A stretch of DNA of 64,000 nucleotides from Siderastrea siderea (taxonomy: Eukaryota; Cnidaria; Anthozoa; Scleractinia; Rhizangiidae), in the NCBI GenBank assembly GCA_964030785.1, contig OZ034979.1:13004583-13068582 (forward strand), written 5' to 3'. The translations under genes and the position numbers were made by a program. This document shows, piece after piece, positions 1-12,600 of this stretch (position 1 is the stretch's first letter; every line of letters begins with the position of its first letter). The notes beneath the pieces were generated by a model. The model saw only the letters and a program-made list of their open reading frames with translations. It had not been told where the DNA came from and searched no databases.

Positions 1-539
1 GCGGAGCCGCGAAGGAATAAACTGGTGTTCGTTTCTCAAAAACAGTCCTGAAACTTTTCGGTCTGAAATATATTTCGGGGCTTTTTTTGGCTCGTTCGCT
101 TTCGAAAAGTGTTTCTCAAAAAGCCTGAAAGTGTTCCGAATTGTCCTCCAATATTTTGGGGGTCTGTTCTGTAAAACCAAGCTCGAAAGGTCGTTCTAGA
201 GGCTGAGCACAGCTTGATTATTTTACTCACGAGCCGTCTAGCTTGGTGTTTGCAATGTTTCCATATCCTGTCATTAACTGTCAAGGCTTGTCAAATCTCC
301 CTGGTTTATTGGCTATTCGCTTGAATGAACTTGAAACGGCGCTCATTTACAAAAATAAAATAAAAATTATTCGACTGTGTAAATGGGTTATCTTCATCGC
401 GTTCGGATGTTAACATTAACATGAACTGCCACTGAATTAAAATATTAGCCTGGTCAAAAATTTATACTGACATTTCACCGGCATTTTACTGGGATTACCC
501 GAAATAAAGGATCTGGGGAGCTTCGAAGCACTTGTAATA
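1..539. other. Intergenic, nothing recognised
   Basis: AT-rich non-coding DNA. The small open frames here have no domain resemblance and no supporting splice sites. Confidence 0.4.
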
Positions 540-1105
540 AACTTTAATATCGAAGAAATGTCGCGTAGGTTTTAGCAGCCGCGAAAAAATTCAAGCACTT
601 TGAGGAACACACATTACTTACCGGATAAAATAGCTTTAAACTCAAAACTGCTTCGCTTATAGTTACTTAAGTAACCCTTATATTTCGTTCTCTAACTTGA
701 GACCATCGAGATTGAAAACAAACGAACAAACACCGTCCAAACATTCTTAACTCTGTTGCATAAGTTTTGCGGCTGCAAATTTTCTGAAATTCGAGCGCTT
801 TAAAAAATGCACCGAACTGTTTTTGGAAGCTTCTCGGGCATAATAGGTTTAAACCGACAACTGCTTCGCTTATAGTTTTTCAAATAACTGTTATATTTCG
901 TTCTCTAACTAGAGACCATCAAGATTCAAAACAAAGAAACGCCAAACACGCTTTAATTAAATTGTTATTATGCCGGCATAAGTTTTGCGGATGCGAAGTA
1001 AGCCTATATTAAGTTAGGCGCTTTGAGGAACGCACAAAACTGTTTTCGGAAGCTTTTGGGATAAAATAGCTTTAAACCGATAACTGCTTCGCTTAAAAGA
1101 TTATT
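540..1105. repeat. Degenerate tandem repeat, about 215-bp unit, about 2.6 copies
   Basis: The core actgcttcgctta recurs near 647, 860 and 1083, spacings of about 213 and 223 bp. Around each core the order of words is kept: a cagccgcg or gcggctgc-like stretch, a gcactttgagg or gcgctttgagg stretch, a taaaatagctttaaac stretch, then tatatttcgttctctaac and gagaccatc before the next unit. The third copy breaks off near 1100. Divergence between copies is substantial, so this is an old local amplification. No coding potential is seen. Confidence 0.6.
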
Positions 1106-1759
1106 ACTATTGAAAACTTCTAGGACAAGAAAATCGACAGTTGCACAAAGAGATGGACCGGACAGTCAAAATTGAATGCAAAGCTTGTACAGTTGTCTTG
1201 CGACTGTGCTTAGACCTACTGTTATGAATAAACAAACACAAAATAATGGACAGAGAAATCATTTTTGAAAAACGTTTATTCGAAAACCCGTAAGTTTATA
1301 CTTAAATGTAATTCACGTTACACTTCCAAAATCGTAGGTCGGTCCACGCGAGTGAAATCGGCTGAACATGGCAAAATATTCAAGAATCTGTCACAAATCT
1401 GAGCGCGTTTTCTAATAATTTTTTAAAGTCAAAAGTAACTAACACATTTCTAATGGCATAAATCAAATTTCCATTTCAAAACGTAATTTCTTTCATCGTA
1501 ATACTTGAAATCATGTACCTCAGACCCTTTAAAAACTTCACTTACTCGGTTGTGTTTCAGAACAGGGCAAACTCTCCGCCGTGAAGAAAACAAAGCGATG
1601 AAGTCCTTTGAATGCAGCTTTCGTAACTTGAACTTTTCGCCTTCTACCAGTATTCTTTTGAACTTTTTCTTTCCATTTATAGATATTAGATGTTTTTTTT
1701 GTCAAGTATAAAACTTCAGTACTCTCGAGGAATCGTTAAATGCTAAAGAAGTTAAAGCT
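1106..1759. other. Intergenic, nothing recognised
   Basis: AT-rich sequence without a supported gene or repeat boundary. Confidence 0.35.
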
Positions 1760-2085
1760 TTTAAAGAAACCTCTTTTTCAAAAGCGACGATGGTCATGCA
1801 ATTTCCCGCCAAGAAAAACGCCGGTTGCCCTAAAGCACCGCGCGATTTCCCGCCAAGAAAAGATGGCATTCTCTACCCCCGTCGGGTTGTCTTGGGACTC
1901 CCCTCCCCCTTCCACAGAGTCTGTGCGGACGGACGGACGTACGGATGTACGGACGGACGGTCACGTGTCTATTACGTCACAACCAAAATTTCTCGGATTG
2001 ATAGGTTACCGATGGTTACCATATTTCCTTAGCAATGGAGCTCCGCTGGCGGGCTTTGCCCGCAGGCTCCGCTGCTAAGCTTTGT
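1760..2085. repeat. Interspersed repeat with GGAC-rich tract and GC palindrome
   Basis: A short run of ggacggacg-type units lies at 1927-1960. It is followed at 2036-2076 by a GC-rich self-complementary block in which gctccgc recurs around cgggctttgcccg. The layout resembles a dispersed repeat I recall from coral genomes, but terminal repeats and target duplications were not found. The two overlapping open frames across it look like by-products of the repeat. Confidence 0.35.
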
Positions 2086-2145
2086 TAGCTGCAATTTATT
2101 GCTATATGGACTTCCGAAACTTTTTATCTGATCGATTATTACAAT

Positions 2146-2850
2146 TTGTGCATTACTCCGCAGCGGCATCTTAATACACGCAGCAGAAAGTTTGACCACA
2201 TTTCACCAGTTATGAAGCAGTTGCACTGGTTGCCTGTTAGATATCGCCAAGAGAGGATGGATGAAGGGAGAGAGCGAATCCCCCATAAATGTGCTTCTTC
2301 CGATAAAAGTTATTTTAAAACCTATCTTTCGTTCTGTGTCATACTGCGTGGTTATCTTAAGGACGACACCTCAATGGTCAGTTAGAATGACGTCATGTAA
2401 TTTTAGATTGTTGATACGGGAACAACAGATAAAAATAACCTTCGCATCATGGGTGCAAACTAATTCAAATAATTATCATGGGGCACAGGGATTCACTCGC
2501 TTACTTCATCCTCTTTGGTCATCGCACAGTGTAGAAAAAAACTCTTAATTACTTACAAAGAACTAAATGGTCAAACTCCAAGTTATATAAAGGACATGCT
2601 ACAGTCTTACAGACCAATCAGAAACCTACGCTCATCACCTCGTAACCATACTAGAGATTTCACCAGCAAAATTAGTAAATTACGGTGAGCGGTCTTTCTC
2701 ACATGCCGCACCTAGGCTGTGGAACTCCCTGCCAGATTCCATCCATCATTGAATTGTGCGACATTGTCCACTTATAGCTCTTATAAAACAAGTCAGTGTT
2801 AAAACATATCTTTTTCATCAAGTTTTTGATTAGTTACGATTGTTGTTTAT
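2146..2850 (+). pseudogene. Non-LTR retrotransposon (CR1/L2/Jockey-like) 3' end relic
   Basis: Two pieces match the C-terminal tail commonly seen downstream of LINE reverse transcriptases. Positions 2195-2250 read as an HWLPVRYR segment. Positions 2535-2800 read as LLITYKELNGQTPSYIKDML, a later LRSSPR segment, and after a frame change a YGERSFSHAAPRLWNSLP segment. About 285 bp between the pieces (2250-2535) has no counterpart in the family and may be a later insertion. Frame breaks are present, so this copy is dead. The RT core itself is missing (5'-truncated). Confidence 0.7.
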
Positions 2851-3611
2851 CCCATTGTTATTCTGTATACATGGATATTGTCAGGAGCATATCCTGATAT
2901 TGTACGTGTCCATCATGGCTTGTTACTTGCTGTTTTTACTCTAATAAGTACCGCGGTCCCGATGCGGTGCTTATTCGAGGAATTCCGTATGACCAAGAGA
3001 AAATAAGGGGACAGAGAGGGACACTGCCAGACCAAACTTTGGGATATGTCAAGTTCGGAAAAGTTATTTTTAGACGGCCATTTGCAACGGAAGTCTGAAT
3101 TCAGGACGTCCACATAAAGGCAACCTCGATCTGTTGTTTGAAGTACCATTCAAAATTTTGCTTGTAATGGCGGACCAAGTGGTCTTACGTTTTGTCGATG
3201 AAAACGACTTCGAAAAACAAGGGAAATGGTATTGATGCGGACGTTTCGGGAAACAGGCTTCCGTTCAAAAGCCAGTCTATAAATAACTTTTGTGGAATTG
3301 ACATATCACAGCCAACGCCCTCAGAATCCCTCTCTGTCCCCTTATTTTCTCTTGGTATGACTAAAAAACCACAACACAGCAACTCTAAAACAGCATTGGA
3401 AATTTCTTTTCATCAAAAGCGATGTTCTTCAGTTCAAAGTGATTTTGTTTCGCCGCTCGCCCATTAAGTTCCCTATTCAGAATTCTTGCATTACGTAGTT
3501 CTGTTGCGAAGGCCCTGAACGTTGCCAACACAACAAGCCTAATGTCTCTCTTCCTTTTTCCAGTTACCCGTGCAAGTAGTCTGTTTTCAGCGTTTGCTTC
3601 GAGAAAATTCT
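2851..3611. other. Intergenic, nothing recognised
   Basis: Short open frames on both strands near 3.0-3.4 kb have no recognisable family and no splice support. Confidence 0.35.
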
Positions 3612-3757
3612 TTAAAGGGCGATTTACACGGTACGATTTTGTCGCATGCGTTATGCTTACGCCATGCCTACAACACGAGTCGTGTCGTGTAAATTAAACC
3701 TACAACATCCTTACGACAGTCGCACGCAACACGAAAAATGTCGTAGGATTTTAAAAT

Positions 3758-3951
3758 TAACAAATAAAAAAGCCAAAACCGTGCTTTGTTCTGTGATAAA
3801 GCACGCAAGGAAGTGACGAGAGCACGAAAGAAGTGTAGGGTGAACACGGGCCGCAAGCCGGAGTGCTTCTCCCTACTTCTTGAGTGCTCTCGTCACTTCC
3901 TTGAGTTCTTTATCACAGAACAAAGCACGGTTTTGGATTTTTTATTTGTTT
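3758..3951. repeat. Foldback (hairpin) MITE nested in the 3.6-4.8 kb element
   Basis: Left arm 3758-3840 and right arm 3871-3950 are near-perfect inverted copies of about 80 bp around a ~30 bp loop. They include ccaaaaccgtgctttg against caaagcacggttttgg. Transcripts across it would form a long hairpin. Target duplications are unclear. Confidence 0.7.
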
Positions 3952-4386
3952 ATTATAACATAGGGGGCAAAATTACTGAATGCTGATTGGTTGAAACAGA
4001 GGGCATTTTTTCTTAATTTTCTTTCGGACGAGGGAAAAATTACTAATTCCTGATTGGCCAAGCGCCAAAATTACTCGCATTTGATTGGCTGAGCGCAAGA
4101 GCGCGCATTTGCAAGAAAGCCTGGAAAAATCAGGCTTTCTTTTCGCAACTGCATAAGTTGCGTTAATAACTGCGAGGATCTTCTTTACGTTTATTTGTTT
4201 TAAAACTACTGAAAACTTTGGAGCGACGTGGTCGATAATTTTTCCAGCGAGAGGAAACTTCGCAACTCAGGTGAATAAAATTTACTGAGTTAATTGAGTT
4301 TTAAGTGAGTTTTGTCAATGAACTAGAATCGCATTGAGTCCTCGTAGAATTAAGGATAAATTTCACTTGTATTCTCAAAGTTTTCA

Positions 4387-4420
<34 letters not shown>

Positions 4421-4680
4421 ATTTATCCTTAATTCTACTCGGCCTCATGCGATTACATATACTAATATAGCTTTGCTCACATTTGTAAAGTAACTGGCTC
4501 TTAATTGCAAGAAATCAAGTTTTTTTCATAGCTTGCAAGCGCACGCAAGAAAGGTTTCAGCTTGCCAGCGCGCGCAGAATGGCGTTACGAGCTACTCCAT
4601 GCATCTGTACTCTGCCAAGTGATAAAGCACGCTGTTTCAACCAATCAGAGCGCGCGTTATATCGAAACTTTATTATAACA
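3952..4680. repeat. Nested repeat with inverted ends and internal tgattgg units
   Basis: ttattataacat occurs at both edges (3950-3961 and 4671-4682). The block ctgattggttgaaacag near the left end is inverted near the right end (ctgtttcaaccaatcag, about 4631-4647). Internally, units of the form aaaattact...tgattgg recur three times between 3970 and 4100. This looks like a separate MITE that inserted in the outer element. Confidence 0.45.
4323..4454. repeat. Hairpin inverted repeat, arms about 58 bp
   Basis: Left arm from about 4330 (gcattgagtcctcgtagaat onward) and right arm ending near 4450 are inverted copies meeting at a ttttcacaattttgtgaaaa centre. The arms differ by a few substitutions. 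Confidence 0.6.
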
Positions 4681-5304
4681 TGTTTTAAAACCCTACGACA
4701 GTCGTAGTGACAGTCAAAATGTTAGAATGACGAGTTGTATACGATCTTTGCCTGGTGCAAGCAGCGCGCGCTAAAAAAGTCGCATACGACAATCGTAAGC
4801 AAAAATCGTACGGTCTAAATCGGCCTTAACAAGCGCGACAGTCCTATCGGAACATTCCAATTTTAAAGCGCCGTCCTCGAATAAGCGCCGCATTTGAGGC
4901 GCGAAAAAAGTCTTTATTTTTTAAGAAATTCAATGTAAAGTTTATATTTTAATTTAAAAAAGGTTTTAATTTCAGTTTTTAATACCACATGTGATTTTAT
5001 TTGTATAAACAATACGGACAATGTTGAAGGCCTGATCAATGTTTACTTCGTCGGTTTATTCCCTCTGATCAGATGCAAATGATTAATTGTGACTATAACC
5101 TTTTGATTTGAAAAGGATTTGCAATTACTTCCCTTTTATAGAATTCAGAATCCATACCGTGTTAAGCGGCCTTCACACGTCAAACTAATGTTGGCCAACT
5201 CGTGTTGGCAAACTCAAACTGGTGTGTGTGAAACACAACATGTTGGCAAACTGTTACTGTACTGAACATTACTACATGAAAATATATTTGAACTGCGGAT
5301 AAAG

Positions 5305-5476
5305 ATAGAATTATGTGAAGATCATCGCAGAGAAGGTGTTTCAACCTAAGCGGTTGAAAAGAAGAAACCTGAAAATATTCAGGCTTTCCCGTTCAAGCCT
5401 GAATTTTTTCAGGTTTCTTCTTTTCAACCGCTTAGGTTGTAACACCTTCACTGCGATGATCTTCACATAATTCTAT
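5305..5476. repeat. Secondary hairpin MITE nested in left foldback arm
   Basis: An almost perfect palindrome of about 172 bp beginning atagaattatgtgaag and ending cttcacataattctat. The loop lies around 5385-5395. It has no counterpart in the right arm of the surrounding element, so it inserted after that element formed. Confidence 0.7.
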
Positions 5477-5593
5477 AACTGTACTGTTGGCGAGAATAGA
5501 GACACGTTCTATTTGTCGCCAACAGTTTGCCAACATGTTTGTCCTTTACACCACAGGCGTCCCAAACTCACGATTCGAGAAATCGATCGAATA

Positions 5594-5656
5594 AATGATT
5601 TATGTAAGCTTATGAATGATTTATGTAAGCGTATGAATGATTTATGTAAGCGTATC
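5594..5656. repeat. 21-bp tandem repeat, 3 copies, mirrored in the opposite arm
   Basis: Three units of aatgatttatgtaagcgtatg. The mirrored set lies near 6088-6150 in the right arm of the foldback element. Confidence 0.75.
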
Positions 5657-6261
5657 GAGTGGGACGTGACTACTTCAAGTTCGCGGTGTTGTGTTACAAT
5701 TTAGGCCGTTGGAAATTTGAGCGCTCTATAAGACTTTGTATGGAGTTTAAAATAACGTGGAATAAAAGCGCTCGACGAAATAAAATTTTACCTTCTTTTC
5801 AATAAAATAAAGAAAATGTATTCACCTTCCTTGATTTCTGTTGTCCTTTTGGGCTATTCCATCGTTTTTGGGGGGTTTTGGGGTTTTTGTCGTAGAAAGG
5901 TTTTTGTCAAGAAAGGTGAATACATTTTCTTTATTTTATTGAAAAGAAGGTAAAATTTTATTTCGTCGAGCGCTTTTATTCCACGTTATTTTAAACTCCA
6001 TACAAAGTCTTATAAAGCGCTCAAATTTCCAGCGGCCTAAATTGTAACACAACACCGCGCACTTCAAGTAGTCACGTCCCACTCGATATGCTTACATAAA
6101 TCACTCATACGCTTACATAAATCATTCATACGCTTACATAAATCATTTATTCGATCGATTTCTCGAATCGTGAGTTTGGGACGCCTGTGTTTACACACAC
6201 CAAACTGAGTTCCGCCAAGACAAGTTGGCCAACATTAGTCTGACGTGTGAAGGCCGCTTAA

Positions 6262-6607
6262 CGTCTGCATCGCTCAACAACACTACTGATAACCGTTTTT
6301 TTTTTTTTTGTAGGTGTTGAATTTTCCTTGCCCGTCTGCCGCGTTTGGTCTGCCCCGCCGGGGGTCATTCTGTGTCTCCTGTGTCCCGGGCCGGCGCGGT
6401 TACTTTATTCCCAAAAGAGACTGGGTCAAAGCAAAGTTAAAAATGGCGAATGACGAAGCCTTTTTCAGGCTGAATTCTGAGTTGTTTGGTGTTTTTGCTA
6501 AATTTCAAATGAGGAAGTAAAGGAAAAAATTTTGCTTGCCTCAGAACTGGGCTCAGAGAGGTCATACGATAGAACTGGAATTTATTGGTTCAGTTACAAG
6601 CTGAAGA
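6262..6607 (+). promoter_or_regulatory. Promoter/5'UTR region of the DDHD1-like gene
   Basis: Between the foldback element and the start codon. A run of T followed by tag at about 6296-6313 looks like a splice acceptor, so an upstream non-coding exon is possible. The open frame after it is in frame with the phospholipase but stops at 6518-6520, so it cannot extend the protein. No TATA box was identified. Confidence 0.35.
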
Positions 6608-9600
6608 ATGGCTGACAATGGCGGAGAAGATCAACCTCCCCCTAAGAAAAGTGGATCACCGTCTAAACCTCCGCGACCTCCTCCTCCGTCGAACAGCTCC
6701 AAATTACAGCGTCCTCCAAGCATTCAACAGCACCTAGAGGCTCTGCAAGGACTTAAAGCTGAACGAGTCCGTTGGTTTGTGAAAGAAGACAAAAAATGGT
6801 TACCTTTCAATGGCTGTGATTCATTAGCTATTGAGCAATGCTACCGCCAAATTCAGGCGGTTGAGAACAGAGTTGAAGACAGCTCAAAGATCCTCAATAC
6901 GGATTCAATTTATGAAATGCCAACTGTTAAAGGGGACCTGTATGAGGTGGACGTTGTTGCTAGGGAATGCAAACCCATATACTGGAAAGGTAGGTGAAGT
7001 TACACTTGCAGACACAACTTTTTGTTTATTGTGCACATACGAGTAAGCCGGAAGTTGGTTTGTTACCCTCATTTAAGACGTTTACGATGAACAGATTTCA
7101 TTTAAAAGTCTCTCATTCACAGGAACAGGTGGATTTGCTCTAAGTCACACCCACTTGTTCCAAAATGGTGCCTGGTTCTTCCGAACAAGCGACTTGTATC
7201 ACCTGCAGTGCACCATTTTGGAGTTATGGCTTCACTTGTGGATTTTCCCTCTGGTGATGTGACAATCACTGGCCAATAAAATCCATGATCAATGGTTTTC
7301 AATTCTCATTTGAAATCCACCAATCACAGCCCACCTTTCTTGTATGCTTGGTATTGCATAACCAGTCAACCTTGTAACGATAGTACACTATATTATCATT
7401 GAACTGTAGACAACACCATGTATTCTAGCTAGCCCATTTATATGACCAGCATGTTATTACCTCCAACTTAATTGTTTGGCCCAAACAAAAGGAGCTAACG
7501 TTTATTTTGTTAAGTCGGTGAAGTATCATTGTCCCGGTGAGAGTGGTCCTGAGAAGGACTGTTTGTGATGACATTGACTCACGTTTCGACAACCTGAGCT
7601 GAAGTCATCGTCAGAGTCAAGTGAATTGTGAATCCTCAGTAGATGGTAAAAAGTCTCTGGTCGTTGTCCTGATTGGTCAACGAAGTCGCGATGTCATTGA
7701 TTGTCTGGCAGTTAAGCCATGATGTTATTGGCTGTGAAGACTGTAAAACGAGACTGATGCTTTTCAATCCATCTTTTATTAGTCAATTATCTGTTGGTTT
7801 CTTGTTAATAAAATTAGTAGGTTTGCCAATTGTTTGCCTGTCTTGTTGATATCAATAAGTTGTTTGTAAAGTGCAGATATTGTTGGCAATTATTCAGTGC
7901 CAACAACTCTGCTCAGCTCTTTACATCGGGGAAACCGGTCAAACTCTCCAAGAACATTTCGGAGAACACCTCACAAGCATGGAGAAAAAATCTCCCGGTT
8001 TCCCTGTTGCTGAGCACTTTAATGGTTGAAACCACACTGACGCTGAGATTCGTGGTTTTCAAAATAACATTTTGGCACTTTACTACCTTTTGGATTTATA
8101 CTTTCATATGGTTCAGTGGTGTTTTTTGTGAGTTAGTTAATCAGCTTTCCATAGACTGCAGTTCATTGGTAATAGTCTGATTAAAAATGGATCAGCCTTA
8201 AGCACACAAAAGTACAATGCATGCAAAGACTGGGTGAGTTTGGAGGGGTTTTCAATTTTGGGGGCAAAAATTTCACTTAATCTTATTTTGTAACATCCCA
8301 AATAACAGACAAGCTGATCATGACTTGCAATAAAGACAGGACATCAATCACAAGGCTAATAAGATCGAAAAATAATTAGTTAGTCTTGACGGAGCCCCGA
8401 TACAGTCCTCATAATTTCTGCTTTTGGTGGCTGCAAAGTAGTTTTTGGTTGAAGCCACTGTGGGCCTCCTCTTCAACCACTTACAACTCTGCAAAGCTTT
8501 TGTATATTTTATGTTAAAGAAGTACTTTCTATAAAGTTTCAGTGGGTATGCATTTAAAATGACCAGTCTCTATACAAATTTCCCACCATTTCAGGTAAAA
8601 GTCTGACAGTTTGTAGAGGAACTTGGTTTACTGGGTCAGGAGCACCTAATACATGGCAGCCTGTTAGCGAAGAAGATGCCGAGCAGATTGAGATGTCACA
8701 TCAGACAATGTGGAGGGCCATGGTGAGTACTCTCTATCCTGTCTCTACCTCTTTCTCCTCCACAATTTCTACACAGTTGTAGATATATGAAATTATCAGA
8801 GCACAAGAATTGCTGTGCAGGAAGTGACTGAGTCAGTGGTGTAAACAACACTTAATTTAATCATTGAATTAATAAAAAATGGCAGTCATGTGACATTAGC
8901 TTTAAGTGTTTGCTCAGATTGCCAAAACATATGATAACGCATTTAAAATAATATGACACCCTGGTACGTTTGGGTGATTAAAGAGCCTGGAACTTGTACG
9001 GGAATAGTGGCTCTAGTCCCCCTACAATTTTGGAACATTCTAAGTGACTGAGAAGGTATGGACTCGAGTTATTGCAGAATCCAGGAATAATGGCTCTAAT
9101 TGCTTGTAAACGGTGACTTTCCTTGTTTATTATTACTGTTATTGCATGGAAGAAAAAGGAATAACTCAGAAGCAACTCAAGAAAGTGATGAATACGAACT
9201 TAGAAACAAACGAAGAAGAGAAAGTCAATTGAGACAGTAAGAGGCTAATTTCCAAGTGTACAGTGGTGGTCATATCAATCTTATCATCAGTTTTTTTCTA
9301 AAATAATACTTTATTTCAGAAAATTAGTGTTTATCCTTGGGCACAATTTTGTGCACCTCATTTGTTGCACCAACATAAATTTTATGTGACATTTTTTTTT
9401 AAATTGCAGAAATTCCGCAAGACATGCTCTAGAATAAACCCTGTTATTGTACACTCTTCTTAAAAAGCATTTCTTTTATTTGAATTTAAAAATACATCAA
9501 AGATAAGCCATTATTGTTACTGATAGAACTTTTCTGTGACCATAATTTTTTGTAGGGTCTACCACTGGGAGGAGTTGAAAATGACAAAACAATGTCTGAA

Positions 9601-12600
9601 CGACAAGGTAACCATTGTATCTCCAAGCAAAAAATAGTCACAGTTGGACCTCTTGCCTGTACCTTTATTCAGTGGGAGAGCCTCTGTTAATTAAGCAGAA
9701 ATGAACAACCTTTAGTCTTAAGGTCAGGTTTTGAAAGCTCTTTTGCTGTAACTGTGTTGAACAAACTTTCCTTGTCCAACCAGAAACAATGCAGCATTGA
9801 TCAAAACAAATAAATAAGCAGATTTTTTCTAGACAATGGCTTTAATAAAACAGCCAGTGGGCCCCATTTGGAGATTTTGGAGGCAAGGCTGCTGCCTAAC
9901 AGGAGCCCAGTAGCCTAGGACGCATGTGTATTGAGTGTGGGCGGCCAGATTTCTGTACTGGGAGACTGTGTAGGCACCTAACATTTTCCATAGTAATCAC
10001 TTCAATTTACATGCAGTTAATACCGGTATACCTAACATTCTCATCCCAATCGTCATATAAGAGAATCTGATCTGTGTACACCTTGATTCAAATAGTTGTT
10101 TTTCTATGAAACATGTACAATGGGTATCAATGATCTTTCATAGATTTGAGTTGCTGATCATACTTCTTTCCAAAAGAATTTTTAAGCCTTTTCACTGAAT
10201 GTCAGCAAAATATTTAACACTAGTATGAGACATCATAGGCTGGGCTCCCCACCTTTAAGCTCAGGCTCCTTAATTTTAAACTTAGGGGCCCAAAGGACTC
10301 CCTGTTGTAATTGTTTTTTTTAGGCAGCAGCCTTAAGAGAGGAAACCTGTTATCATGAAAGAGGATTCAAGATATTTGAACTTCTCGTTCACACAACTTA
10401 AGATTTAATGATAAATTAGTAGTGTAAAACTAATATTATGGGAAACAGTGAAACGACAGTACATTGAGTTTCATTTATTTGGATATAGGAATCTTGTTCT
10501 GTTAAAATATGTGATAAGTAACTAATTTCCTGTTTGTAGGACTTGGCCGACTTCAGTTGAAAGGTTTTTATGTGGAGTGGAATGACATAGCTGACGTGTG
10601 GCTGTATTGGGATGATGTCAAGTCTAGAATTATCAGGAATGTTGGTGGAAAGATAGGATACTCATCAGGTATTAATCTTGCAATATTTGTGTTGCTGTGG
10701 TATTATGATAGCTTGCTTTGCTGTCAGTCATAAGTCTAATAATTATTGCAGGCCACAGGACCATGTCACTGGCACCTTAATCTGCCTTTGTAGTGTGAAG
10801 CAAGTTGCAGTTGTACCAATCCCGTTTAGATGGGATGGGAGTCCATCTAGCCTTAACCCCCTCCCAACATTTTGTTCACTTTGCTACTACTTTTAATTCA
10901 TTATTTGTAAAGTGCTATTGAGCTGCAGGAAATAGCGCTATAGAAATAAAGTCTATTACTATTATTATTATTATTATTACTGCCGCCACTGCTGCACTAC
11001 AGTTATGGTTACTGACTCCCTCCTCCTCATGTATTTTCTAGCAATGTCCTTTAGAAGCCAAATTATTCCAAATGCTTTTAGCATTATCATGGGGGAGGAG
11101 GGGGACAGGGGGCTAAAAGAGTCCAGAATGATAAGAACAGAAAACCTTTTGTGGGTGCTAATACAAAGCTGTTACTGAGTGTGTGATTTACTTTGCATTT
11201 GTTTTTACTTGTGTAAATTAACAGAAACATTGTGACGAATGCATAGCTTTTAGGTGGAACAAATTGCATTTGTCCATCCATCCATCCATCCATCCATCCA
11301 TCCATCCATCCATACATCCATCCATCTTAAAACAATTGTAGTTTGCTAGTACCTGGATGTATAACTGAGTGTTGAAACAACATAGAGTGAAGTTCTGTTT
11401 GTAATCATCCCTATTCCTTGCGTGGAGTCCAAGATTTGAACCTGGGACATTTGTCGGAGGCAAGGACTCTCACTACTGCAATCTCCAGCAGTCTTTAATT
11501 GCATGAACACTAAATTTCTATTGAGCTGGGCTGTTGGTTGTTTCAGGTGCAGCTACCCAGCTTCACCGTGGTTACCACACGGATGCCAGCCTTGACGACA
11601 GACCTTGTGACATCTGTCACTTGGTGTTTGTCATACATGGCATTGGGCAGCTTTTACACATGAGCAACATTGTCAAGAGCTGCACCGAGTAAGTTTCTGC
11701 ACATTATTTTGATTCGAATTTCATAAATTAATAACTTATTGCCTCTGTAGGGTGAAGTCAATTTTCTATTCCACAGTCTCAGGTGTTTGTTGTGTGGATA
11801 CTTGAAAGCTTTAGTGAATGTGTCTTCAGTAGACAACTTAATGTATTTTCTTCAAAGTAGGGTGGTTCTGTATCAATGATCACACATGAATGTATCATAT
11901 AAAATGGTATCTTTAGTTTAAAAAATTCATAGTAGATGTTATGATGATGACAACAAAAGGATTCTGTTCATTGGTCATTTCCCATTCCCTTTCTAATTTT
12001 CGTACCATCTGTGTAACCTAAGAGCCTGGAATGGGCTAGACATTACATGACTGCCATCGTTATGTCCTCTTCCTCTTTGATATGTCCTCTTCCTCTTTCC
12101 TTGTTTGAGATTAAATGTTAGTAATCATTTGACAGCCTTCGTCAGGCAGCAACCACGGTGCTAGACAAGCAGTTTTCTAATATTCCTCAAAACCAGCGAG
12201 TTGAGTTCATCCCTGTGGAATGGAGATCATCGCTTAAACTGGATGAAGGTAATTGATGTACATACTCCCACATTTCTTTATTACATTTTTTGCTGTAATC
12301 AAACTTATGCATTTGTATGAGTACATGTGGTACATTAACAAAGTCCTCTTTGTTCAAGGTACCATTGAGAGTATAACTCCATCTTCAGTGTCTGGTCTCA
12401 GGAAGGTTCTTAACACCAGCATGATGGACATCATGTATTATACAAGTCCATTTTACAGATATGAGGTAAACAACAACACATTCCTGTACAATACAAATTC
12501 CCTTGTTAAAAGGAAGAACACTAACTAGTGTTTCTTTTCAAGCCTAGTACTTTTATATGGTATTTATATGTGTGGTGTGTTAAGTGCCAACTAAGTAGCA

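Larger units (their letters stand above)
3612..4829. mobile_element. Terminal-inverted-repeat element containing nested foldbacks
   Basis: The left end at 3616 reads agggcgatttacac...gtacgatttt. The right end (complement from 4825) reads ggccgatttagac...gtacgattttt, an imperfect TIR of about 25 bp. TTAA lies next to both ends (3612-3615 and 4826-4829), fitting a TTAA-type target duplication, though the left edge is off by one base. Outer arms (3616-3755 and 4681-4825) share inverted gtcgtagg/cctacgac blocks. The 925 bp between them looks like later insertions. No transposase is seen, so the element is non-autonomous. Confidence 0.55.
5162..6261. mobile_element. Long foldback transposon with TTAA target site
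   Basis: TTAA flanks both ends (5162-5165 and 6258-6261). The element, 5166-6257 (1,092 bp), has a ~35-bp TIR beginning gcggccttcacacgtca with one mismatch between ends. Most of its length is a palindrome: arms 5552-5828 and 5912-6189, each about 277 bp, are inverted copies around an 84-bp centre. A separate hairpin is nested in the left arm. There is no transposase. TTAA targeting is known for piggyBac and Kolobok elements; assignment to either is inference. It ends about 350 bp upstream of the phospholipase start codon. Confidence 0.75.

Noticed and set aside
11087..11463. Minus-strand Met-Asp-Gly repeat proteins
   Set aside because: Artefacts of the CATC microsatellite.
11412..11495. Functional tRNA gene
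   Set aside because: Only A/B-box-like words are present; the acceptor and other stems do not pair convincingly.
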